Part shown: positions 24,442 through 32,678 of the stretch, piece after piece
Layout: every line of letters starts with the position of its first letter
How positions within the stretch are numbered: the stretch's first letter is position 1
Source of the DNA: an uncultured Clostridium sp.
Lineage (GTDB): Bacteria > Cyanobacteriota > Vampirovibrionia > Gastranaerophilales > Gastranaerophilaceae
Direction: 5' to 3'
DNA length: 34,949 nt
Assembly: GCA_958449715.1 (NCBI GenBank)
Contig: CAUDIU010000010.1
Span: forward strand, 1 to 34,949
Translations under genes and position numbers: made by a program
The notes under the pieces: generated by a model
Seen by the model: only the letters and a program-made list of their open reading frames with translations
Told to the model about the DNA's origin: nothing
The model's database searches: none

Positions 24442-25830
24442 CTACACAGAAGCTAATTTGGCTTGTAATACTTGAGCAGATTCTTCATATCCTGCTCTAC
24501 CCATTAAAGCATAAGTATAATTTTTTGCCTGTTCAACACCTGGTTGATTAAACGTATCAATATTATATAATTCCCCTGCAATTGCAGTCTGAACTTCTAG
24601 CATATAAAGGAGTTGGGCAACATTGTATCCATCAACTTTATCAAGATAAATTGAAACTGTAGGACGTTTATAATCAGCTAAAGATACACGAGTAGAATCA
24701 GCTTCTGCATTAATTAATTGATTAATCGTCTTACCTCCAAGATACCCAATTCCCGTATATTCGAAAATATTAGGGATTTCAAGAGTATTATCAAAATTTT
24801 TAACTCTTATAAAGTTTATTACCTTATTATTTGGACCTTCATTGTATAACTGAATTTGAGAATGCTGATCAGTAGCGCCTAAAGCCTTAATTGGAGTAGG
24901 GCCAACACAAACATCATTTCCTTCTTTATCTTTATTTTTACCTAAAGATTCAGCCCATAACTGAACATACCAATCTGATACATATTTCAATTTACTAGAA
25001 TAAGGCATCATAACAGATAAATTTTTACCCTTTTTAGTATCTAATAAATAATGAATTAAGGCATTTTGAGCTGCAATATTTTCTTTAATATCAGTATTTT
25101 TTAAAGCTAAATCCATATCTTTGATACCGTTTACAATCTCATCAATATCAATACCAACAAGCGCAAATGGTAACAAACCTACTGCAGAAAATACAGAAAA
25201 TCTACCACCAACATCATCTGGAACTACAAAAGTTTTATAACCTTCTTGTTCAGCGATCTGACGCAAAATTCCTGTTTTTTTATCTGTTGTAGCTACAATA
25301 TTATATCTGTAATTATCACCTAATTCTTGTTCTAAAATATTTTTAACAATCATAAATTGAGACATAGTCTCAGCAGTAGAACCAGATTTTGTAATAACAT
25401 TTACTAAAGTCTTTTTTAAATCTAAAACATTTAAAAGACCTACCATATAATCAGGATCAATATTATCTAAAAAGAAAATTCTAGGAAGCCCTTCTCTTTG
25501 CTCTGGAGATAATAAATTCCAAAAAGGTTTTAACAAAGCTTCAGTAACAGCTAATCCTCCTAATGCAGATCCTCCTATACCTAATACAAGTATATTATCA
25601 AAACGGCCTTGCACCATAGCTGCATACTCTTTTACATACCAAAGAGTTTCTTCATTATATCCCAGATTCATCCACTGAAGCCATTGTCCAAGTTTATCTT
25701 TTCTTTTATTTAAATCAACGATAATATTAGCTATTTTGTCTTTATAATTTTCGAATTCTTGTTCTAAATTAAGCCCGTTATCTTCACCGATAATTTTTTC
25801 ATCTACCCTTTTATAGTCTAATGTTATCAT
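24442..25830 (-). CDS. pgi: Glucose-6-phosphate isomerase
   Basis: Interconverts glucose-6-phosphate and fructose-6-phosphate in glycolysis and gluconeogenesis. 462 aa, the shorter bacterial form. Family segments are LGIGGSALGGLAVTEAL (phosphate site), NVITKSGSTAETMSQF, DDVGGRFSVFSAVGLLP and GATDQHSQIQLYNEG. A Shine-Dalgarno-like GGGAG lies only 3 nt from the ATG, closer than usual, and there is no alternative start. It supplies the fructose-6-phosphate that GlmS (13996-15840) uses. Confidence 0.95.
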   Translation of the reverse strand: MITLDYKRVDEKIIGEDNGLNLEQEFENYKDKIANIIVDLNKRKDKLGQWLQWMNLGYNEETLWYVKEYAAMVQGRFDNILVLGIGGSALGGLAVTEALLKPFWNLLSPEQREGLPRIFFLDNIDPDYMVGLLNVLDLKKTLVNVITKSGSTAETMSQFMIVKNILEQELGDNYRYNIVATTDKKTGILRQIAEQEGYKTFVVPDDVGGRFSVFSAVGLLPFALVGIDIDEIVNGIKDMDLALKNTDIKENIAAQNALIHYLLDTKKGKNLSVMMPYSSKLKYVSDWYVQLWAESLGKNKDKEGNDVCVGPTPIKALGATDQHSQIQLYNEGPNNKVINFIRVKNFDNTLEIPNIFEYTGIGYLGGKTINQLINAEADSTRVSLADYKRPTVSIYLDKVDGYNVAQLLYMLEVQTAIAGELYNIDTFNQPGVEQAKNYTYALMGRAGYEESAQVLQAKLASV

Positions 25831-25901
25831 CTGCTCCCTATAACAACCTTTCTTACATTAACCTTTAATATAACCACATATTTTACGTTATTTATACACT
25901 T

Positions 25902-25929
25902 ATTATATATGCTAAAGGTTTTTATACAA
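25902..25929 (-). promoter_or_regulatory. Promoter of pgi
   Basis: TTGTAT (25924-25929) and TATAAT (25902-25907) with a 16-bp spacer, giving a leader of about 65 nt. Confidence 0.6.
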
Positions 25930-25976
25930 GGTACGACAGAATATTTTAATATTTATTTACCTATATGCTTCAATAA

Positions 25977-26708
25977 TTAATTAAAATAATAATCTTTGTC
26001 ACAATACTTCTGACTACCATTTACGCACTTCAAATAATCCATATTCTCCATCTGTATCACCCACGCTCCACAACCGGATCCATTCCACCAACCAGCACCA
26101 GAAGATGTAGAATTCGGTTTACACATAGATTGTCGTCCATGAGTCCCTGCACCACCCCTTGGTATAACCTTTTCCTTAGTTACATGAAATGTAAATGTAT
26201 CCACACCCCAACGATTTGGATACTTATCGCCATTAATATCTACCTCAAACTGAAAACAATAATTAAGATTAGTACATGGGAGAGCACTTTCTACTCCAAC
26301 TTGATGTTGAATTCCCATAACAATACCATCACTCATTACTAAAGAAGAAGTAGAACCCATACTATTTACTGTTTTATTTTGCAAATCTCTTCTTGTAACC
26401 CTTGCGAAACACCCACCATCTGAACTAGGGCAAACTCTTACATTCTTTATATATTTTGAAAACATCACTACAACATCATCCCAACTTTCCACATCCCAAG
26501 TCGTAGGATCACCATAGTCATTTAAAACTCCAATATATGCATTTGATAATGTTGAATATGCTTTTTTTAAACGAGCGACAGCTTCCTTTTCTCTCTGATT
26601 AGCAATAAGTGTTGGCATTGTCAAAGCAACTACAACTCCAATAATTCCTAATGTTATTAAGACCTCTGCTAAAGTAAAACCTCTTTTATTCTTATAGTGA
26701 TGCAACAT
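25977..26708 (-). CDS. Type IV pilin-like (pseudopilin) protein
   Basis: 243 aa. A 10-residue leader MLHHYKNKRG is followed by FTLAEVLITLGIIGVVVALT, with Gly at -1 and Glu at +5: a canonical prepilin peptidase site and N-terminal helix. The mature domain is about 210 residues, with several cysteines and Gly/Trp-rich stretches, and is otherwise unrelated to the member at 7123. TTGTCA-16-TATAAT ends exactly 6 nt before the ATG and there is no ribosome site, so the mRNA should be leaderless. Upstream is the G10 mini-ORF. With 11 G its frame would extend this protein by 33 residues, without a stop, up to the ATG. Confidence 0.85.
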   Translation of the reverse strand: MLHHYKNKRGFTLAEVLITLGIIGVVVALTMPTLIANQREKEAVARLKKAYSTLSNAYIGVLNDYGDPTTWDVESWDDVVVMFSKYIKNVRVCPSSDGGCFARVTRRDLQNKTVNSMGSTSSLVMSDGIVMGIQHQVGVESALPCTNLNYCFQFEVDINGDKYPNRWGVDTFTFHVTKEKVIPRGGAGTHGRQSMCKPNSTSSGAGWWNGSGCGAWVIQMENMDYLKCVNGSQKYCDKDYYFN

Positions 26709-26714
26709 ATCACT

Positions 26715-26742
26715 ATTATAACATATTGATTTTTTTTGACAA
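26715..26742 (-). promoter_or_regulatory. Promoter of pilin-like gene, leaderless type
   Basis: TTGTCA (26737-26742) and TATAAT (26715-26720), 16-bp spacer, extended TG. The -10 is 6 nt from the ATG at 26708, which places the start site on the ATG. Confidence 0.7.
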
Positions 26743-26767
26743 GCCCTAAATCCTAGTAGAGCAAGCT

Positions 26768-26806
26768 TTAAATTGCCCCCCCCCCGATACTTCCAAATCT
26801 TTTCAT
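26768..26806 (-). CDS. 12-codon mini-ORF with G10 tract (copy B)
   Basis: An ATG at 26806 with AAGGAG (26813-26818) six nt upstream reads MKRFGSIGGGAI and stops with TAA. The three Gly codons come from ten G (plus-strand C at 26776-26785). It has its own promoter. One added G (or two fewer) would put it in frame with the pilin-like ATG at 26708, with no stop in between. It could be a true micropeptide, a leader ORF, or the 5' end of a phase-variable pilin-like gene seen in its off state. A homopolymer sequencing error could also hide an intact frame. Confidence 0.5.
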   Translation of the reverse strand: MKRFGSIGGGAI

Positions 26807-26838
26807 AACTAGCTCCTTTTTATACTTCTAACATAGTA

Positions 26839-26867
26839 ATTTTAGCATATTATTATAACATTTTCAA
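26839..26867 (-). promoter_or_regulatory. Sigma70-like promoter of mini-ORF B
   Basis: TTGAAA (26862-26867) and TAAAAT (26839-26844) with a 17-bp spacer. Its geometry relative to the mini-ORF start is identical to copy A. Confidence 0.6.
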
Positions 26868-27227
26868 GATTGCAGAACCAAATAATAAAACCCCAATAAC
26901 AATTGCAATTACAGAAGCAAACATAACCGCACCTGCAGAAATATCTTTAGCCATACCGACTAATCTTGAATATCTGTTGTGAAATACTGCATCTAAAGAA
27001 TATTCTATTGCAGAATTTAACATCTCTGTAACTATAACAAAACCTATTGTCAACAATAAAATACACATTCTATCAACACTAAAATCAAGTAAAAAAGCTA
27101 ATGCAAGAGCGACCATAGCCAAACAGAAATGAACTCTTATATTTATTTCTGATTTTAAAACAAGACGCATACCTTTTCTGGCATTTTTAAATGTATTTGA
27201 AAAACCTTGCTGTTTAAACTTTGTCAT
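26853..27227 (-). CDS. dgkA: Diacylglycerol/undecaprenol kinase
   Basis: Small membrane kinase of the DgkA family that phosphorylates diacylglycerol or undecaprenol at the inner membrane. 124 aa with three hydrophobic helices. Key residues are in TEMLNSAIEYSLD (Glu68, Asn71, Glu75) and AKDISAGAV (Asp95), the usual catalytic and metal-binding pattern. The sequence is closer to the undecaprenol-kinase type found in Gram-positives and cyanobacteria; the substrate is not certain. Its start overlaps the ybeY stop by 4 bp. Last gene of the pgpH-ybeY-dgkA operon. Confidence 0.9.
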   Translation of the reverse strand: MTKFKQQGFSNTFKNARKGMRLVLKSEINIRVHFCLAMVALALAFLLDFSVDRMCILLLTIGFVIVTEMLNSAIEYSLDAVFHNRYSRLVGMAKDISAGAVMFASVIAIVIGVLLFGSAILKML

Positions 27228-27721
27228 ACCCCAATACTTTCCAATGCTTTATTTTGTAAATCTATAATAAAATTATAATCTTCTTCTGTTTGATGGTCAA
27301 ATCCAAGCAAATGAAGGATACCATGACTTATCAAGAAAGATAATTCATACTCCTTAGACACACTTTTTTTATCAGCTTCTTCAATAACTTTATCAAGAGC
27401 TATAATCACTTCTCCTAAGTTAATTTCGCCATCAAAAACAAATTTATCTTCGCTATCAGCAAATATTGCAAAAGTAATTATATCTGCAGGATAATCTTTA
27501 TTTCGATATTCCCTGTTTATTTCATGCGTTTTAATACTATCACAATATAAAAAATCAAAAGAAATTGTATTAAAATCAAAAGAATTCAAACAAGATTTAT
27601 CATAAACATCTGGTAAAGAAAGATAAAATTTCAATATTTTTTTTGCGATATCTACAAAAAATTTTTCATTAATCTGCCAGTTATCATAAATATTTTCACT
27701 AAAAATATGATATTTAGTCAT
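27224..27721 (-). CDS. ybeY: Endoribonuclease YbeY (rRNA maturation factor)
   Basis: Zinc-dependent RNase for 16S rRNA 3'-end maturation and ribosome quality control. 165 aa. The defining H-x3-H-x5-H motif is present as HGILHLLGFDH (His133, His137, His143). The middle segment EINREYRNKDYPADIITFA is also typical. The N-terminal 40 residues are less conserved. It overlaps pgpH by 8 bp and dgkA by 4 bp, so the three genes are translationally coupled, a common order in Firmicutes and cyanobacteria. Confidence 0.93.
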   Translation of the reverse strand: MTKYHIFSENIYDNWQINEKFFVDIAKKILKFYLSLPDVYDKSCLNSFDFNTISFDFLYCDSIKTHEINREYRNKDYPADIITFAIFADSEDKFVFDGEINLGEVIIALDKVIEEADKKSVSKEYELSFLISHGILHLLGFDHQTEEDYNFIIDLQNKALESIGV

Positions 27722-29927
27722 TTTTTTCCTCTTTAGATTGAGTTTTTTGTTCTCCTTCTTCTAATTGTTTTATCTTGTTTTCAAGATCTTCATCTAACAA
27801 TTTCTGAGGCATATTTATTTTTTGATTTTGCAACTCTTGTGCTAAGTTTTCTTGATATTTAATTCTATTATGCTGCATTCCTCGTATGATTCTTGAAAAA
27901 GTTGCAGCTATAGTTTTTATATCTTTTAGCGTCAACGGACTATCAGATAATTGACCATCATTTAATCTTTCTACAATAATTTTATTAATCATTGCTTCAA
28001 TTTCTTCAGATGTAGGATTTTTTAATGATCTAACAGCAGATTCAACAGCATCTGCAATCATCAAAATAGCAGTTTCTTTAGTATTAGGTTTTGGACCAGG
28101 ATATCTAAATTGTTCCTCTTTAACATTATCAACACCTTCTTCTTTTACTGCTTGATTATAAAAATAGCTAGCCAAACCTTCACCATGGTGTTGAATAATA
28201 AAATTCTGTATTACCTGAGGTAAATGATATTCCTTTTTATTTGCTATTTCAATACCATCTTTAGTATGAGCAGTAATAATCATCTTACTTATTCTTGGAG
28301 TAAATTTATTATGTGGATTTTCAATAGATACATAAGATTGATTTTCAACAAAAAACAGCGGTCTTTTTAATTTACCTATATCGTGATACAATGCACCAAC
28401 TCTTGCTAATATAGGGTCAGCACCTATTGCTTCAGCTGCAGCTTCACACAAATTAGAAACCATCAAACTATGATGATAAGTTCCAGGAGCATCCATTTGA
28501 AGGCGTTTTAGTAATTTTTGGTTATGATCTCCCAATTCTGCTAAACCATATGGAGTTATAATATTAAATGCACTTTCAAATAAAGGCATTAATCCAGAAG
28601 CAATAACTGCACTAAATATTCCATTTAACAAAATAAAAGTACAATTTTTTAATAAAAGAACATTATCTACTTCTATCAAACATTTTTCTAAAATATAAAT
28701 ACTTAAAACTATAATTAATCCAGCAATTCCAATATAAAATCCAGTTTTGATAACATCAACTCTTTCTGCATAACGAATTTGCGATATAGCTATTGCTGAC
28801 AATATACTTAATAATAAAAATGCTACTAAATATTGAATATTATATTGATAACCTATAGCCATAACTGATAGCAATATTACAGCTGCTACAAAAGCTATTC
28901 TAGGCTTTGTAAATATTGACATTAAAATCAAAAAAGCTGGAATTGGAATTACATATGGAGAAAAACCTGTTGGAATAATAACAGCAATAACTGCAATCAA
29001 AAGCGATAAAAAAGCTGATATTGACAAATATCTTGGTTCCAGAAAATCTTTTTCAAAATACTTCATATAGCTCAAAAATAAAATAGTACCAATAAATACT
29101 ATGATATAAATTGCGACCAAACCCTGCCAATTAAGCTCATATACATTATAACCTGCTTGCCTTAAAGCATCTCGTTTTAATCTAGTTACAGGTTCGCCAT
29201 TAAATAAAATTTTATCGCCTTTTTGGAATACAACTTCATATGGTTTTACTGAATTTTGTGCATTTTTACGGGCAATTTCTGTAGCAAATTCGTCTACAAC
29301 AAGATTTGGAACTATAACCTGTTCTAGCATTGCTTTAATAACAGAAACTTGTCTTTTTGAGACATTAGATACCATATTATTTAGAATTATTTGGTCAATA
29401 TTATCTTTTTCATAATCTTTTTCAGTAATTCCTTCATGTAATATATTAGTCAAAGTTAAATTTGATTTATCAAAAACTTCATGCAATATGTTATCATCAG
29501 CTTTCAATAAAAAATTTATAATGAAATCTCTTTTTGTATCATCTGACAAATCAAATAAAATACCTAATTCTTCTTTTTTTATTGAAATTTCAACATCTTT
29601 TTTTCTTATTTGCATCACAGATGACTGTAATGTTTGAAGATTTGTTTTAATAAAATCGTCTTCTGCCGGAGCTAAAACTGGTTCAACTTTTTGAGCAACT
29701 TCTTTTCTATGCTGTTCTGTTCTTTTTACATCTTCAACTGTTAAAGTTTTTTGTGCGATTATATCACGTTTACTTATACCATTCTCAATAATATTTTGAA
29801 AAAAGAAGTTTTGAGAAGCTATCACAGCAGTCATTAAAACAGTAAATGCAATAAAATATATATATTTCAAAGTTTGTGCAGATGTAAAAAAATCCTTCAA
29901 ATTAGAAACAAATTCAAGTTTTGCCAT
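27714..29927 (-). CDS. pgpH: 7TM-HD domain phosphodiesterase (PgpH-like)
   Basis: 737 aa. One membrane helix (21-45) is followed by an extracytoplasmic 7TMR-HDED domain (about 50-265), seven membrane helices (about 268-455) and a cytoplasmic HD domain (HHSLMVSNLCEAAAEA, with His515-Asp516 in YHDIGK). The C-terminus is a charged coiled coil. In Firmicutes this family degrades cyclic-di-AMP; that role is likely here but not shown by the sequence. AGGG lies before the ATG. It heads the operon with ybeY and dgkA and follows a glycosyltransferase gene by 47 nt. Confidence 0.88.
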   Translation of the reverse strand: MAKLEFVSNLKDFFTSAQTLKYIYFIAFTVLMTAVIASQNFFFQNIIENGISKRDIIAQKTLTVEDVKRTEQHRKEVAQKVEPVLAPAEDDFIKTNLQTLQSSVMQIRKKDVEISIKKEELGILFDLSDDTKRDFIINFLLKADDNILHEVFDKSNLTLTNILHEGITEKDYEKDNIDQIILNNMVSNVSKRQVSVIKAMLEQVIVPNLVVDEFATEIARKNAQNSVKPYEVVFQKGDKILFNGEPVTRLKRDALRQAGYNVYELNWQGLVAIYIIVFIGTILFLSYMKYFEKDFLEPRYLSISAFLSLLIAVIAVIIPTGFSPYVIPIPAFLILMSIFTKPRIAFVAAVILLSVMAIGYQYNIQYLVAFLLLSILSAIAISQIRYAERVDVIKTGFYIGIAGLIIVLSIYILEKCLIEVDNVLLLKNCTFILLNGIFSAVIASGLMPLFESAFNIITPYGLAELGDHNQKLLKRLQMDAPGTYHHSLMVSNLCEAAAEAIGADPILARVGALYHDIGKLKRPLFFVENQSYVSIENPHNKFTPRISKMIITAHTKDGIEIANKKEYHLPQVIQNFIIQHHGEGLASYFYNQAVKEEGVDNVKEEQFRYPGPKPNTKETAILMIADAVESAVRSLKNPTSEEIEAMINKIIVERLNDGQLSDSPLTLKDIKTIAATFSRIIRGMQHNRIKYQENLAQELQNQKINMPQKLLDEDLENKIKQLEEGEQKTQSKEEKND

Positions 29928-29974
29928 ATATAAATTCCCTATTATTTATTAATCTTTTTATATATTATTACTTC

Positions 29975-30919
29975 CTAATTTTTTTTCAAGTCTTGCAACT
30001 TAATCCGCCTTTGAATATCCTCTAAAAGCTTTCTATTAATTGACATTAATTCAGATAAAACAGCAATTACTGCAACTTGAACACCAGTAATTATCAATAT
30101 TGCAGACAAAATAAGAGATTGTATATGACCTGCACCACTTTCGTTTATAAAATAATATAAAAACCTTATACCAATTAATATCCCAAAAGTTAAAAATATA
30201 CCTGCTAAAATTGCAAAAAATCTAAACGGTCTATATATGATAAACATTCTAATCATTGTAAACATAGAACGACGAACATAATCAAATATATTTTTTACAA
30301 GCTTTGATTTTCTTAAATCAGGATTAACATTTATTGGTACACATTTTAGAACTAAACCCTTTGCTCTTGCTTGAATAATTGTCTCTAATGTATATGTATA
30401 ATTATCAAAAACATTCAATTGTATAGCCGCATTCCTTGAAAAAGCTCTAAAACCACTAGGAGCGTCTTCCACATCTGTAGAACTAATTAGACGCATTACA
30501 AAAGAACCTAATTTTTGAAGCATTTTTTTTAATAAAGAAAAATGTTGAATTTTAGATACTGGCCTTGAACCTATTACAATATCAGCTGAACCATCTAATA
30601 TCGGTTTTACCAATTTTTCAATATCATCAGCACAATATTGGTTATCGGCATCAGTATTAACAATAATATCTGCATCTAAAGATAAAGCACTATTAATACC
30701 TGCAACAAAAGCCTTCGCTAAACCGGAATTATGAGGCATTTCTACGATATGTTTCACCCCTAAGTTTTTTGCGACATCAACAGTTTTATCAGTAGAACCA
30801 TCATTTATTATTAAAACTTCAATTTCATCTATCCCATCGATTTTTTTAGGTAATGCGTTTAATGTTACAGGTAAAGACTTTTCTTCATTGTAACAAGGTA
30901 TCTGAATTATTAATTTCAT
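29975..30919 (-). CDS. Family 2 glycosyltransferase, membrane-anchored
   Basis: 314 aa. A GT-A domain (1-220) starts LIIQIPCYNEEKSLPVTLNA, with NDGSTD and the DxD-type motif TDADNQY (Asp90, Asp92). Two C-terminal hydrophobic helices follow (230-255 and 270-300). The arrangement matches polyprenyl-phosphate sugar transferases of the DPM1/GtrB/ArnC type, which load a sugar on a lipid carrier. It is divergent from a GT-C transferase gene at 30979, a typical user of such lipid-linked sugars. The Shine-Dalgarno is GAGG before the ATG. Confidence 0.85.
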   Translation of the reverse strand: MKLIIQIPCYNEEKSLPVTLNALPKKIDGIDEIEVLIINDGSTDKTVDVAKNLGVKHIVEMPHNSGLAKAFVAGINSALSLDADIIVNTDADNQYCADDIEKLVKPILDGSADIVIGSRPVSKIQHFSLLKKMLQKLGSFVMRLISSTDVEDAPSGFRAFSRNAAIQLNVFDNYTYTLETIIQARAKGLVLKCVPINVNPDLRKSKLVKNIFDYVRRSMFTMIRMFIIYRPFRFFAILAGIFLTFGILIGIRFLYYFINESGAGHIQSLILSAILIITGVQVAVIAVLSELMSINRKLLEDIQRRIKLQDLKKN

Positions 30920-30947
30920 AACTATCCTCTTTTAAAATTTTCTTTTT

Positions 30948-30976
30948 ATTATATAATTAAAGAGGGATTTTGACAA
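30948..30976 (-). promoter_or_regulatory. Promoter of GT2 gene; overlapping divergent -10 boxes
   Basis: On the minus strand TTGTCA (30971-30976) and TATAAT (30948-30953) have a 17-bp spacer. The sequence ATTATATAAT (30948-30957) is a palindrome and also gives TATAAT in the plus direction (30952-30957) for the GT-C gene, which lacks a good -35. The two promoters cannot be occupied at once. Confidence 0.65.
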
Positions 30977-30978
30977 AC

Positions 30979-32616
30979 GTGAAAAATTTCGCAAAGATAT
31001 TTTTAATAATTATTTTAGGGATAGCTTTAAGATTAATATTTATCAACAAACCTGATGGATTATGGAATGATGAATATATTAGCTGGATGATTGCTGCTAC
31101 CCCTTTTTCAAATGGCTTTATAAATGCAATGAAATCTCAATGCCATATGCCATTTTATTACTTATATCTTAAATTTTTCATGACACTATTTGGTCAAAGC
31201 GATTTATTACTAAGACTTACATCTGTTTTTGCAGGAGTACTATCAATACCTGTTATGTACTTTATAGGCAAAGAAAAAGATGAAAATACCGGAATCACTT
31301 GCGCAAGTATTACTGCAATCAGTTCTTTTTTAATTTACTATTCGCAAGAAGTTAGATTGTATTCCGTGCTATTCCTTTTTTCTGCATTGAGTCTTTTATA
31401 TACAATAAAATGCATTAAAAATCCAATTAAAAAGAATTTTATTTTATATGCAATTTCTAATTTTTTAATATTATTTACCCACACAATTGGATTTGTATTT
31501 GTATTTTTTAATTTAATTATTTTAAGCATTAATTTATATAAACAATTTAAAAAAGTAATTACTACCGTCTGGATTTCAATATTTACAGGCGGTATTTTAT
31601 TAACACCACTCGTATATAAAATATTTACAACAAAATCTTTTTCTCAATGGTGGGGACATTTTTCTATTTCAAAAATTGGATTTCTATTTACAGACTATTT
31701 TTCTCCAGTATTAACAAACTTGACCAATGCTCCAGACAATTTTTTATATGCTCCTAAAATAGCTTTATTTATGATTATACCAACAGTAATTGCAATAGGT
31801 TGTATTTTTAAAGCATTATACAAAAATAAAATTAATATCCAATTATTTTTATTATTCGTTTCAACAATAACTATTTTAATAATTGCATCATTAACAGGGA
31901 AATTAGTATTTATAACTAAATATTCAATAGAAATTTATCCAATTTTAATTTATCTGGCAAGCTTTGGTATAAATTCTATGGACAATAAAATTTTAAAAAA
32001 CAGTTTAATTATAATCTATTGCCTAATTTCCATTGGTTACATCATTTTCCATCCATATTCAGCTCCCAAAATGCGTAGGGCTGAAGGACATAAAATAATG
32101 ACAGACATTCTTAACAGAATGGAATTGAAAAAAGATGACATGGTGCTTCTGGAATATTATCCTAAAAATAGATTTGATAAATATTTTGATTTTTCAAACT
32201 ATCGAATAGTTGAAATTCATAAAGGTAATTTCCCAATATACTTATCAGAATCAAATTCATATGAAGATGCGTACAAAAATGGAAAAAATATTTATAAAAA
32301 CATATTTTCATCAAATAAAAATCCATACTTTGAAAGCATGCTTAATAATGAAATACTTAACAAACTAAAACCAGGTCAAAGCATAGTAATGGTAGTACTA
32401 AACAGTGTATCATTTTATTCTCCGGATAATATAAATTTAATAAGTAAAAATGAAAACATTTATAATAAAACACCTTTATTATTTTTAGTTTTTTCATATA
32501 TTAAAAATCAAACTTTTTATGAACTAGCGAAAAATCTTACTATTACAAGATTTGAGCAGAAAGGAAACTGGACTTTGATTAAGTTTACAAAACTTAACAA
32601 TACAATACAAAATTAG
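30979..32616 (+). CDS. GT-C type glycosyltransferase (ArnT/PMT-like)
   Basis: About 545 aa with roughly 10 hydrophobic segments in the first 350 residues, then a soluble C-terminal domain. The first loop holds DGLWNDEYISW, the acidic catalytic pair of GT39/ArnT-like enzymes, which use lipid-linked sugars in the periplasm. It probably modifies lipid A, a surface polymer or protein. Start: an in-frame TTG at 30970 is only 3 nt from AGAGGG (30961-30966), so I prefer the GTG at 30979 (12 nt), which begins the typical KNFAKIFLIIILGIALRLIF segment. Divergent from, and probably served by, the GT2 gene. Confidence 0.8.
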   Translation: MKNFAKIFLIIILGIALRLIFINKPDGLWNDEYISWMIAATPFSNGFINAMKSQCHMPFYYLYLKFFMTLFGQSDLLLRLTSVFAGVLSIPVMYFIGKEKDENTGITCASITAISSFLIYYSQEVRLYSVLFLFSALSLLYTIKCIKNPIKKNFILYAISNFLILFTHTIGFVFVFFNLIILSINLYKQFKKVITTVWISIFTGGILLTPLVYKIFTTKSFSQWWGHFSISKIGFLFTDYFSPVLTNLTNAPDNFLYAPKIALFMIIPTVIAIGCIFKALYKNKINIQLFLLFVSTITILIIASLTGKLVFITKYSIEIYPILIYLASFGINSMDNKILKNSLIIIYCLISIGYIIFHPYSAPKMRRAEGHKIMTDILNRMELKKDDMVLLEYYPKNRFDKYFDFSNYRIVEIHKGNFPIYLSESNSYEDAYKNGKNIYKNIFSSNKNPYFESMLNNEILNKLKPGQSIVMVVLNSVSFYSPDNINLISKNENIYNKTPLLFLVFSYIKNQTFYELAKNLTITRFEQKGNWTLIKFTKLNNTIQN

Positions 32617-32678
32617 CAATTTTTATTATGTTTGAACCTCTATATATATGGAAGGTTTCATCGTTGTAGGGAAAAATC

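Larger units (their letters stand above)
26764..26867 (-). repeat. Poly-G mini-ORF element, copy B
   Basis: Homologous to 1-102: the same promoter spacing, the same 32-nt distance from -10 to start codon, the same AAGGAG with 6-nt spacing, the same MKRF start, a G10 run and AATTTAA. Copy B lies between dgkA and the pilin-like gene; its -35 overlaps the last codons of dgkA. Confidence 0.75.
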
